Assembly (NCBI GenBank): GCA_002391235.1
Contig: DGRX01000024.1
Location: 61,881 to 70,884, forward strand
DNA: 9,004 nucleotides
Direction of reading: 5' to 3'
Origin: Treponema sp. UBA4377
GTDB lineage: Bacteria > Spirochaetota > Spirochaetia > Treponematales > Treponemataceae
A program made the position numbers and the translations under genes. Positions within the stretch are counted from its first letter, which is position 1. Each line of letters begins with the position of its first letter. The notes below the pieces were generated by a model that was given only the letters and a program-made list of their open reading frames with translations, ran no database searches and was not told the DNA's origin. Shown piece by piece: positions 1 through 7,050 of this stretch.

Positions 1-35
1 GTCAAGGCTTTAAGCGAAGCGTGCCTTGATTGCCC

Positions 36-51
36 GCGCTCGCGAGAGCGC
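36..51. repeat. GC-rich hairpin downstream of the GGDEF-EAL pair
   Basis: GCGCTC, a GCGA tetraloop and GAGCGC form a 6-bp GC-rich stem. It sits 47 nt beyond the stop of the leftmost gene. A second inverted repeat (TCAAGGC at 2-8 with GCCTTGA at 23-29) lies further out. No T-run follows either on the - strand, so a simple intrinsic terminator is not supported. It could be a transcript 3'-end structure or an extragenic palindromic repeat; the window edge prevents telling. Confidence 0.4.
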
Positions 52-98
52 AGTTGAATCGCTTCCTATTGCAAAATTAGCGTAGCGACATACCGTTC

Positions 99-2378
99 CT
101 ATAGGTATTTTTCTTCAAAGTCCTCGATTGTCAGCGGCTTTGAGAAGAAAAAGCCTTGGAAGAAAGAAAAGCCGAGGCTCTTTAGCAAGATTAACTGTTC
201 GGCGCTTTCGACTCCCTCGGAAACAAGTTTCATGTTCATCGCCTTGGAGATGTCCACGATAAATTTGATGATTGTCTTTACTCGCTCTGAGTTTTGGCTT
301 TCTTGGGCGAGAGCCATGTCCATTTTAAGGATGTCCGCGTTAACGTCTTTGAGAAGGTTAAGGGAAGAGTAGCCATGGCCAAAGTTGTCAATTCCGACTT
401 CAAATCCCAATTGCTTTAACTTTTCAAAAAGCTTTATGGTTGAATTGATGTCCTTTGTCAAAGAGCTTTCGGTGAACTCGATTTTCATGTTGCTTGGATT
501 GAATGTGTGTCTTAAAAGCAACTGCTTAAAGGCCTCTCCAATGTCAATGTAGTAGATGTCTTTTTCTGAAACATTCACCGAGATGCGCATGTCGTCTTTG
601 CCGAGCTTGTTCCATTTTTCAAGGAGGCAGGCCGCCTTTTCCCAGATAAAAGTGTCCAATTTGTGAATCAGGCCGGATCTTTCAAGCGCCGGAAGAAAAA
701 CTTCTGGTTGCAAAAGTCCGCGTTGTGAATGCTCCCATCTTGCCAAGGCTTCGCTGCCGATCGCCCTTCCTTCCAAATCGACGATTGGCTGCAAGCGCAT
801 GCAAATTTGTCCGGCGGCCAAGGCGTCCTCAAATTCCATTGTGATTTGCCGTTCGCGCAAAAGCTCGTCCATCAAGTCTGTGTTGTAGTAGGCTATGTGT
901 TTTTGGTAATCGTTGCAAATCTTGTTGATGGCCAATTGAGTCTTGTCGTAAAGAAGCTGGGCGTTTTCTTCTTCGTGGACGTCGCAGACGCCGACGCAAA
1001 GATTCAATTTGTACATAGAGTCTTTTAAGACTTCCTGCGCGCTTTCCAAAAAGGCCTTTATGTGGTCTTCTGTAAGGTATTGCTTTTGCGCCAACAAGCC
1101 AAAACGGTCGTCTCCTACGCGGCCCATTACGCAGTCGTGCAGGGCCAGCGTTTTTGCTGTGGTGGCCATTTTAATCAATATTTGGTTTCCGACTTCTTCG
1201 CCAAAAAGTTCGTTCACCAATTTAAATTGCCGGATGTTTGTTGAGACCATTACGTATTCAGTGTTGGGGTTTTCCCGAATTTTTTCGTCGCAAACCTTAA
1301 AAAAGTGTTCGCGGTTGTACGCGCCGGTAAGCTCGTCGTGGTTGGCCAAGAATTTTTGGGTTAAGTAGCGGTTTATCTCGTCGGTTTTGTCGCTAAGCTT
1401 TAAGTATGAGCCGATAAGGTTTGAGCCAAAATAAATGTCTTCGGCCTCTATTTCAAACTGCCGCTCGATGCCGTTGATTGTGAAAAACTCCACTGGCTTT
1501 GCGGATTTGTTGGATTGAATTTTTCCTCTCGCGTAAATTAAGAATTCGCTTGCCTTTAGCGCTGAGAATTTTCCTTCGCCGTCCAGAAACAAGGCTTTTG
1601 CCCGCGAGTTTGTGTAAAAGCAGTCGTCGTTGATGTCAAAGTATAGGATTGCGTCGTCAACGTTTTCGTTGACGTTTGTCAAAGAGTTTGTCAGCAGTTT
1701 TCGCGTGGCGGAAAACATTGAGTAGTAGTAAATGAACATCGCCAAAATCGGATAGAGGAATACGGAAAAGTCGATCACCAAGTCAAGCGAGTAGCAAATG
1801 GCGTTGGCGCATATTACTACGATAAAGGCGATGAATACCGAAGCGTATTTTGACTTGTAGCTGTAAGGCGCGTCAAAAATTGTGTGGACCAAGATTATTA
1901 TGCCGGTCAAGGCCATCGAATAGCAAAAAGCCAGGTGTATGTAATGCAGGGGAGTGAATTCGCAGGACCAATATTCAATGTCGGTTTCATTGATGATTTT
2001 GATCAAGTTGAACGAATGGCGCTTCCAAGCGTTCAGAATCAATGAAACTGAGTCCAGCAAAAGCAGGGGAGAGAAGATGATTATCGACGGCTTTAACGCC
2101 CGGTATTTCCAAGTGTAAGACACAATAAAAAGAAGCATGAAGAAACAAAGAAAATCCGTGCAAATAAAGTAAATGCCGTCAAAGAGCATCGCGGAAAAAT
2201 AAGTTTTTGACGATATGAACAAGGTGTAAATTGGAACGGTGATCAGCGCCATTCCAATCGGAAACGTATAGAAGATTTTTCCTGGAGCCCTCGAACGAAA
2301 AACGGAAATGAATGTGAATAATAGGGTTAGCCAAACAACGACGGAAATTATGTGGTACGCGTTGACAATGCTTAGCAT
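99..2378 (-). CDS. 7TM-PAS-like-GGDEF-EAL membrane protein, probably a weak or inactive c-di-GMP phosphodiesterase
   Basis: A 759-residue membrane signalling protein. Seven hydrophobic segments fill residues ~5-222. A PAS-like stretch (~240-335), a GGDEF domain (~345-505, beginning HDELTGAYNREHF) and an EAL domain (~515-759) follow. The GGDEF signature reads GDDRF (422-426) and the usual metal Asp of DxDxFK is Asn (TNIRQFK), so cyclase activity is unlikely. The EAL domain keeps EAL (543-545), Asn602, Glu634/Glu637, Lys685, EGVE (721-724) and QGFF, but the DDFG loop is DNFG (D664, N665; codon AAC at 384-386). In the EAL family this Asp pair binds the catalytic metals, so activity is probably reduced or lost. 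The ATG at 2376-2378 is preferred because GGAGG lies 6 nt before it; a TTG at 2394-2396 would place that Shine-Dalgarno inside the gene. The gene overlaps the end of its upstream paralogue and is probably cotranscribed and translationally coupled with it. A role as c-di-GMP or GTP sensor or as a partner of the paralogue is inference. Confidence 0.9.
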   Translation of the reverse strand: MLSIVNAYHIISVVVWLTLLFTFISVFRSRAPGKIFYTFPIGMALITVPIYTLFISSKTYFSAMLFDGIYFICTDFLCFFMLLFIVSYTWKYRALKPSIIIFSPLLLLDSVSLILNAWKRHSFNLIKIINETDIEYWSCEFTPLHYIHLAFCYSMALTGIIILVHTIFDAPYSYKSKYASVFIAFIVVICANAICYSLDLVIDFSVFLYPILAMFIYYYSMFSATRKLLTNSLTNVNENVDDAILYFDINDDCFYTNSRAKALFLDGEGKFSALKASEFLIYARGKIQSNKSAKPVEFFTINGIERQFEIEAEDIYFGSNLIGSYLKLSDKTDEINRYLTQKFLANHDELTGAYNREHFFKVCDEKIRENPNTEYVMVSTNIRQFKLVNELFGEEVGNQILIKMATTAKTLALHDCVMGRVGDDRFGLLAQKQYLTEDHIKAFLESAQEVLKDSMYKLNLCVGVCDVHEEENAQLLYDKTQLAINKICNDYQKHIAYYNTDLMDELLRERQITMEFEDALAAGQICMRLQPIVDLEGRAIGSEALARWEHSQRGLLQPEVFLPALERSGLIHKLDTFIWEKAACLLEKWNKLGKDDMRISVNVSEKDIYYIDIGEAFKQLLLRHTFNPSNMKIEFTESSLTKDINSTIKLFEKLKQLGFEVGIDNFGHGYSSLNLLKDVNADILKMDMALAQESQNSERVKTIIKFIVDISKAMNMKLVSEGVESAEQLILLKSLGFSFFQGFFFSKPLTIEDFEEKYL

Positions 2379-4678
2379 GCTTGGCCTCCGTTGCAATACT
2401 TGCTTTCAAAATCCTTGACTGACAGCGGCTTTGAAAAATAGAAGCCTTGGAAAATGTCGCATCCTGATTGTTTGAGGAATTCCACCTGGTCTTCGTTTTC
2501 TACGCCTTCTGTGATTACCGTCATTCCCAAGGTTTTCGCCATTGAAATTATAGACGTTATGATGTCCTTTACTTTTTGCGAAAAGTTTGAGGCGCGCAAA
2601 AAGCCCATGTCGATTTTTAGCGTGTCCATCTCCACGTCTTTTAACGTGTTTAGAGAAGAGAATCCCGAGCCAAAGTCGTCCATTTCAATTATAAAGCCGT
2701 AGTCGCTCAATTTTTTTAGAATTTGGCGGTGGGCGTTTATGTCTTGCATCAAGACGGTTTCGGTGATTTCAATGTTGAGCTTCTTTGGCTTGACCCTGAA
2801 CTGCTCGACAAGCCCTGTAAGGTATTTGTAAACGTCGCAATAGAAAAAGTCCTTGGCGCATATGTTGATTGATATGCTCATCTCGTTTCCAAGGTTGCGC
2901 CATTCGGCCAATTTCATTACCGCCGTCTTCCACATGAATTGGTCCAGCTTGTGGATCATTCCGGATTTTTCCAAGACCGGGATGAATTTGCCCGGAGTCA
3001 TGATTCCCTTTTCCGGGGAATTCCAGCGGACCAGGGCTTCGGCGCCCAAGACTTTTTCGTCGGAGGAACTGATTTGAGGCTGCAAATACATGACAAGCTC
3101 GCCGTTTTTCAACGCCTCGTCAAATTCCGAAATGATTTTCTTGTCGTGGATTTGCTTGTCCATGATTGACGAGTTGTAAAAGGCGATTGCTTTTTCCAAG
3201 TTTCCGCTAATCGTTTCGATTGTCATCGCGGCTTTGTCATACATGAACTTGGGGTTTTCGTATTTGTCCGAGATTTCATATACGCCGGCGTAGCTTTGCA
3301 ATTTGTAATTGTATTTTGAAACCGCTTGCTGCAGCGTCATGTTGTTTTGCGAGATTGTGGCGGCGTTAAAGCAGGCTTTTGGAATGAGAACCGCAAACCT
3401 GTCGCCGGAAATTCTTCCAAAAAGGGAGTTTGGATAATTAACGGAAGAGATCAAGGCCGCTTGGAGCTTTAAGACTTCGTTTCCCGCCTGTTCGCCAAAA
3501 AGGTTGTTTACAAGCTTAAAGTCCATGATGTTTGTGGCGATCATGTAAAAGTCTTCGTTTTTGCTTACCCTAAGGACTTCCGCCGCTTTTTTAAAGAAGG
3601 TGGAACGGTTGTAAAGTCCCGTTAGGGAATCGTGCTCGGAACGGAACCTCTCTTCCTCCAAGCGCGCCAGTTCGTCGGTTGTGTCCACAAGCTTCAAGTA
3701 GCTTACGATGTTGCGGTCCTTTTTGTCTTTGAGAATCTTGTATTCGCATTCAAAGGTTCTGGTTTGGGAATTGACCAGCATGGTTTTTGTCAGCGTCAAA
3801 AAGCTGAACATTTTTTCAGGGTACTGCTCGTTCAACTTGTCGCGAAAGCCTTCGGCGGCCGCGTAGCCGTTGGGGCCGTAGCCAAAAATGTTTCTGGCCT
3901 CGCGGTTCAAGTAAAAACAGCGGCCCAAACTCGCAAAGCATACAACCGCGTAACTGATGTTCTCCGACACAAGCGAAAGCATTGTGTTCAAGAGGGAAGC
4001 GTTGATTCCCCAAAAAGAAATTTGAAAGGCGTATATGGCCAAAAAGAGGTAGAACAAAATCGAAAGCTCAAGCCTAAACGCTCCAAAGTAATAGACGGAG
4101 TTCATTATGATTACGAGCAAAAAGAGCGATGAAATTGTGATGAAGTTCCTGCGGTAAAAGCTGGGCAGTTTGAATGTTCTTTTTAAAAGAGCGTAAATTA
4201 TGATCACGCTCATCACGACCTGAAGCGTCAGGTTAAAGTAAATCGGCCACTGGAAGTCTCTGGCCCAATAGTTAAAGGAGCCGTTTTTGAAAAAGACGGG
4301 GCTAAGTTTTATGGAGTGTTCTGTCCAAATGTTGACGATGAAGCTGATGAAGTTTATGCCGGCGAATACAAAGAATATTCCGGCCGAAAGCGAGAACTTC
4401 CTGAAAGACTTGGATATCTCCGCGATTGAAATTACAAAAACGTAAATCGCGAACAAAACGCAAAGGTCGCAAATGTAGTAAATCGCGCAAAGGGTAAGTG
4501 CCAGCCTTTTGTTGCAAGTGAAAAATTGGGCGGTGTAGGACAAGAGGCACAAGGCCGCCAAAGAGCAAAGGGCCGTTACAAGGGGGGACAGCCTTGTTTT
4601 CTTTTTTACGGCGATAAGCGCGAAGATTATTAATGCAAGTATGGAAATAGCGTTCCAGCCGATATACAAGGCTCTCAT
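2372..4678 (-). CDS. 7TM-PAS-like-GGDEF-EAL membrane protein, likely active c-di-GMP phosphodiesterase
   Basis: A 768-residue paralogue of the downstream gene with the same layout: seven hydrophobic segments (~4-224), a PAS-like region (~238-335), GGDEF (~348-505, HDSLTGLYNRSTF) and EAL (~515-768). The GGDEF signature is SGDRF (424-428) and the metal Asp is Asn (TNIMDFK), so the cyclase half should be dead and may only bind nucleotide. The EAL half has the full set expected for c-di-GMP hydrolysis to pGpG: E547-A-L, N605, E637 and E640 (EITE), D667-D668 (DDFG), K688, E724 (EGVE) and Q744. The frame stays open to a TTG at 4861, but that would translate the hairpin and promoter of the divergent glnN gene. 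The ATG at 4676-4678 is chosen because it starts directly at the first membrane segment, as in the paralogue. In-frame ATGs at 4739-4741 and 4775-4777 also lack a Shine-Dalgarno. The gene ends with codons that carry the ribosome-binding site of the next gene. The signal sensed by the 7TM part is unknown. Confidence 0.9.
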   Translation of the reverse strand: MRALYIGWNAISILALIIFALIAVKKKTRLSPLVTALCSLAALCLLSYTAQFFTCNKRLALTLCAIYYICDLCVLFAIYVFVISIAEISKSFRKFSLSAGIFFVFAGINFISFIVNIWTEHSIKLSPVFFKNGSFNYWARDFQWPIYFNLTLQVVMSVIIIYALLKRTFKLPSFYRRNFITISSLFLLVIIMNSVYYFGAFRLELSILFYLFLAIYAFQISFWGINASLLNTMLSLVSENISYAVVCFASLGRCFYLNREARNIFGYGPNGYAAAEGFRDKLNEQYPEKMFSFLTLTKTMLVNSQTRTFECEYKILKDKKDRNIVSYLKLVDTTDELARLEEERFRSEHDSLTGLYNRSTFFKKAAEVLRVSKNEDFYMIATNIMDFKLVNNLFGEQAGNEVLKLQAALISSVNYPNSLFGRISGDRFAVLIPKACFNAATISQNNMTLQQAVSKYNYKLQSYAGVYEISDKYENPKFMYDKAAMTIETISGNLEKAIAFYNSSIMDKQIHDKKIISEFDEALKNGELVMYLQPQISSSDEKVLGAEALVRWNSPEKGIMTPGKFIPVLEKSGMIHKLDQFMWKTAVMKLAEWRNLGNEMSISINICAKDFFYCDVYKYLTGLVEQFRVKPKKLNIEITETVLMQDINAHRQILKKLSDYGFIIEMDDFGSGFSSLNTLKDVEMDTLKIDMGFLRASNFSQKVKDIITSIISMAKTLGMTVITEGVENEDQVEFLKQSGCDIFQGFYFSKPLSVKDFESKYCNGGQAC
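2385..2389 (-). promoter_or_regulatory. Ribosome-binding site of the second GGDEF-EAL gene, inside the first
   Basis: The - strand reads GGAGG 6 nt before the ATG at 2376-2378. It lies within the last codons (Gly-Gly-Gln-Ala-Cys-stop) of the upstream paralogue, and the two genes overlap as ATGCTAA. This decides the start of the downstream gene and suggests that ribosomes finishing the first protein start the second. Confidence 0.8.
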
Positions 4679-4687
4679 AACTTTACT

Positions 4688-4693
4688 ATTATA
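4688..4693 (-). promoter_or_regulatory. -10 box (TATAAT) of the leftward GGDEF-EAL pair
   Basis: The - strand carries a perfect TATAAT 9 nt before the ATG at 4676-4678. The matching -35 position (4711-4716, TAGCAA on the - strand) is weak, within an A-rich stretch. If used, transcription would start about 0-4 nt from the ATG and the mRNA would have almost no leader; no Shine-Dalgarno is seen there. A start further upstream is the alternative. Confidence 0.45.
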
Positions 4694-4734
4694 ACGCGCT
4701 TTTAGTGTTTTTGCTAGTTTTTTTTGAACTGCTA

Positions 4735-4763
4735 TTGACATTTTTATTATAAAGATGTATAAA
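4735..4763 (+). promoter_or_regulatory. Sigma-70-type promoter of glnN
   Basis: TTGACA (4735-4740) matches the -35 consensus exactly. It is followed by a 17-bp AT-rich spacer and TATAAA (4758-4763), which matches the -10 consensus at 5 of 6 positions. The predicted start is near 4770, giving a leader of about 105 nt before glnN. Such strength is in keeping with a highly expressed enzyme, or with control acting after initiation at the hairpin just downstream. Confidence 0.75.
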
Positions 4764-4778
4764 GTCAGTGTAAGCATC

Positions 4779-4842
4779 AAAGGCGATGTGAACAATTTTT
4801 TTTTGCCTTTCCGCAAAGAAAGTTGTTCACATCGCCTTTTTT
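4779..4842 (+). promoter_or_regulatory. Long hairpin with U-tail in the glnN leader, possible attenuator
   Basis: AAAGGCGATGTGAACAA (4779-4795) is the exact reverse complement of 4823-4839, a perfect 17-bp stem. The inside also pairs: TTTGC (4802-4806) with GCAAA (4813-4817) around a 6-nt loop, and U-run 4796-4801 with GAAAG 4818-4822 using G-U pairs and one bulge. The right arm runs into six Ts (4837-4842), then G and five more Ts, as in an intrinsic terminator read rightward. On the - strand no long T-run follows, so it is not a terminator for leftward transcripts. It lies between the glnN promoter and its ribosome-binding site, so terminator, RNA-stabilising hairpin, protein-binding site or DNA operator dyad are all possible. 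I see no room for a competing antiterminator upstream. Confidence 0.7.
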
Positions 4843-4863
4843 GTTTTTGCCGCGTTTTCAATT

Positions 4864-4870
4864 AAGGAGG
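4864..4870 (+). promoter_or_regulatory. Strong ribosome-binding site of glnN
   Basis: AAGGAGG lies 5 nt before the ATG at 4876 and outside the leader hairpin, so the hairpin does not sequester it directly. This fixes the glnN start. Confidence 0.85.
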
Positions 4871-4875
4871 AAAAT

Positions 4876-6972
4876 ATGGCCCAAACTAACGTTCCCGAAC
4901 TTTTTGGCTCGATGGTGTTCAACCAAAAAACGATGAAGGAAAGGCTTCCAAAGGAAACCTTCAAGGCGCTTAAAAAGACGATTGACGGCGGAGAGCCGCT
5001 CAACATCGACCTTGCCAACCAAGTCGCCCACGCGATGAAGGAATGGGCCATAGAAAAAGGAGCCACGCACTTTACCCACTGGTTCCAGCCCCTTACCGGC
5101 ATCACCGCCGAAAAGCACGACTCCTTTATCACGCCCCAGGACGACGGAACGGTGATTATGACCTTTAGCGGAAAGGAGCTTGTAAAGGGCGAGCCTGACG
5201 CCTCCTCATTCCCCAACGGCGGAAGCCGCGACACATACGAAGCGCGCGGCTACACGGTTTGGGATCCGACTTCCTATCCGTTTGTAAAGGAGCACACTCT
5301 TTGCATTCCGACGGCCTTCTGCTCGTACACAGGCGAGGCCTTGGACAAAAAGACTCCGCTCTTGCGCTCGATGGAAGCGTTGAACGAGCAGGCCTTGCGC
5401 GTCCTTCGCCTTTTTGGAAACAAGACGGCCAGCCATGTGGCCACGACTGTCGGCCCCGAGCAGGAATACTTTATCGTAAGCGAAGACCTTTACAAGCAGA
5501 GAAAGGACCTTCGCATGACCGGCCGCACGCTTTTTGGAGCCAAGCCTTCAAAGGGCCAGGAAATGGACGACCAATACTTTGCCGCGCTCAATCCAAAAAT
5601 CGTTAAGTATATGGAAGACCTTAACGAGACTCTTTGGAAGTACGGAATTTATTCAAAGACCGAGCACAACGAAGTCGCTCCCGCCCAGCACGAGATGGCT
5701 CCGATTTTTACCACCACAAATCTTTCCACCGACCAAAACCAGCTTACGATGGAAGTCATGAAAAAGGTTGCCCGCCGCCACGGCCTTGTCTGCCTTTTGC
5801 ACGAAAAGCCCTTTGCCGGCCTTAACGGAAGCGGAAAGCACAACAACTGGTCTATGTCGACCGACGAAGGCGAAAACCTTTTGGAGCCTGGCGACACTCC
5901 AGAAAAGAACTCGCAGTTCCTCTTGTTCTTGACCGCGGTGATCAAGGCCGTTGACGAAAACCAGGACTTGCTGCGCATCTCTGTCGCCAGCGCCGGAAAC
6001 GACCACCGCCTTGGAGCTAACGAGGCGCCGCCGGCCATCATCTCTATGTATGTAGGCGACGAGCTTTTGGACGTGCTTCAGTCAATCAAGGACGGCACCC
6101 CGATGCAGGGCCGCTCAAAGAGCAAGATGACAATCGGCGTTGACATTCTTCCTCCGATTCCAAAGGATTCAACCGACCGCAACAGAACGTCGCCCTTCGC
6201 CTTTACCGGAAACAAATTTGAATTCCGCTCTTGCGGCTCAAGCCTTTCAATCGCCGGCCCCAACACCGCGCTTGACGCGATCGTCGCCTACACGCTTAAG
6301 GGCTTTGCCGACGAGCTTGAAAAGGCCAGCGACTTTGAGAGCGCTTTGAGCGCCTTAATCAAGCGCGAGATTACCGCCCACTGGAGAATCATCTTTAACG
6401 GAAACGGCTACGACGCGAGTTGGCTTAAGGAAGCGGAAAAGCGCGGCCTTTTGAACTTGCGCTCCACTCCCGACGCGATGGCCCACTACCTTGACAAAAA
6501 GAACGTCGAGCTTTACACAGAGATGGGCGTTTACACCGAGCAGGAAATGAAAGACCACTACGAAATCAAGTTGGAAAAGTACTGCAAGGTTTTGAACATC
6601 GAAGTCGAGACTATGCTTGAGATGATCAACAAGGACATTTTGCCCGCCGCCTACAAGTACGTCAACGCGGTCGCGCAGACTGCCGTAAACCTTAAGGCAA
6701 TCGTTCCCGGAGCCAAGGCCGCAAGCCAGGCCGCGCTCTTGGAAAAATTGGATTGCCTTACAACAAGCCTCGCTTCAAAGGCCGACGAGCTTTGCAAAAA
6801 GCACCTTGCCGCCAAGAGCGCGTCCGACGCTATGGAATGCGCCCGCGCCTACGCCGACAGCGTCCTTCCGGCGATGGCCGAAGCGCGCGCGGTGGCCGAC
6901 GAAATCGAGCCCTTGATTGGCGAGGACTACAAGCCCTTCCCATGCTATGAGGACTTGCTCTTTAGGCTCTAG
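4876..6972 (+). CDS. glnN: Glutamine synthetase type III
   Basis: Glutamate-ammonia ligase of the large type III class, making glutamine from glutamate, ammonia and ATP in the cytoplasm. The 698-residue length fits this class (about 700-730) and is far above GlnA type I (~450-470). The N-terminal type III region is visible (FGSMVFNQKTMKERLP at 10-25 and the THWFQPLTG stretch at ~65-73). Catalytic-core motifs appear in order: GPEQEYF (193-199, metal Glu195/Glu197), NEVAPAQHE (265-273), NGSGKHNNWS (317-326, His322), NDHRLGANEAPPA (375-387) and FEFRSCGSS (448-456, Arg451). No expected active-site residue is missing. The C-terminal ~200 residues are largely helical and Ala/Lys/Glu-rich, as in this family. 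The gene has its own promoter and a long structured leader, stands alone, and ends before a terminator shared with purD. No nitrogen-regulator gene (glnB, glnR, amt) is nearby. Identification is firm; the mode of regulation is inferred. Confidence 0.97.
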   Translation: MAQTNVPELFGSMVFNQKTMKERLPKETFKALKKTIDGGEPLNIDLANQVAHAMKEWAIEKGATHFTHWFQPLTGITAEKHDSFITPQDDGTVIMTFSGKELVKGEPDASSFPNGGSRDTYEARGYTVWDPTSYPFVKEHTLCIPTAFCSYTGEALDKKTPLLRSMEALNEQALRVLRLFGNKTASHVATTVGPEQEYFIVSEDLYKQRKDLRMTGRTLFGAKPSKGQEMDDQYFAALNPKIVKYMEDLNETLWKYGIYSKTEHNEVAPAQHEMAPIFTTTNLSTDQNQLTMEVMKKVARRHGLVCLLHEKPFAGLNGSGKHNNWSMSTDEGENLLEPGDTPEKNSQFLLFLTAVIKAVDENQDLLRISVASAGNDHRLGANEAPPAIISMYVGDELLDVLQSIKDGTPMQGRSKSKMTIGVDILPPIPKDSTDRNRTSPFAFTGNKFEFRSCGSSLSIAGPNTALDAIVAYTLKGFADELEKASDFESALSALIKREITAHWRIIFNGNGYDASWLKEAEKRGLLNLRSTPDAMAHYLDKKNVELYTEMGVYTEQEMKDHYEIKLEKYCKVLNIEVETMLEMINKDILPAAYKYVNAVAQTAVNLKAIVPGAKAASQAALLEKLDCLTTSLASKADELCKKHLAAKSASDAMECARAYADSVLPAMAEARAVADEIEPLIGEDYKPFPCYEDLLFRL

Positions 6973-7010
6973 GCCGTTGGACGCTGCCTGATTGCGAATA
7001 GCTTGCAAAC

Positions 7011-7040
7011 AAAAAGTCCCGCCGCTTGGCGGGATTTTTT
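7011..7040. terminator. Bidirectional intrinsic terminator between glnN and purD
   Basis: TCCCGCC (7017-7023), a GCTT loop and GGCGGGA (7028-7034) form a strong 7-bp stem, flanked by AAAAAG on the left and TTTTTT on the right. The flanks extend the stem and supply a T-run on each strand. It lies 38 nt after the glnN stop and 10 nt after the purD stop, so it should serve both convergent genes. Confidence 0.9.
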
Positions 7041-7050
7041 GTTGCCGCTG

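Noticed and set aside
3632..4132. Open frame of 166 codons on the + strand inside the GGDEF-EAL gene.
   Set aside because: Antisense shadow of a clear gene, with no ribosome-binding site or recognisable domain.
4786..4791. ATG-TGA start-stop minimal frame in the left arm of the glnN leader hairpin.
   Set aside because: The only Shine-Dalgarno-like bases (AAAGG) are 2 nt away, too close, and the sequence is constrained by the stem; probably chance.
4779..4839. Binding site for GlnR/TnrA-type nitrogen regulators.
   Set aside because: The TGTGA and TCACA halves lie in arms about 30 nt apart, not at the short spacing of TGTNA-N7-TNACA operators.
4679..4861. N-terminal extension of the upstream GGDEF-EAL protein to a TTG at 4861.
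   Set aside because: It would translate the glnN promoter and hairpin, has no Shine-Dalgarno, and the paralogue starts right at the first membrane segment.
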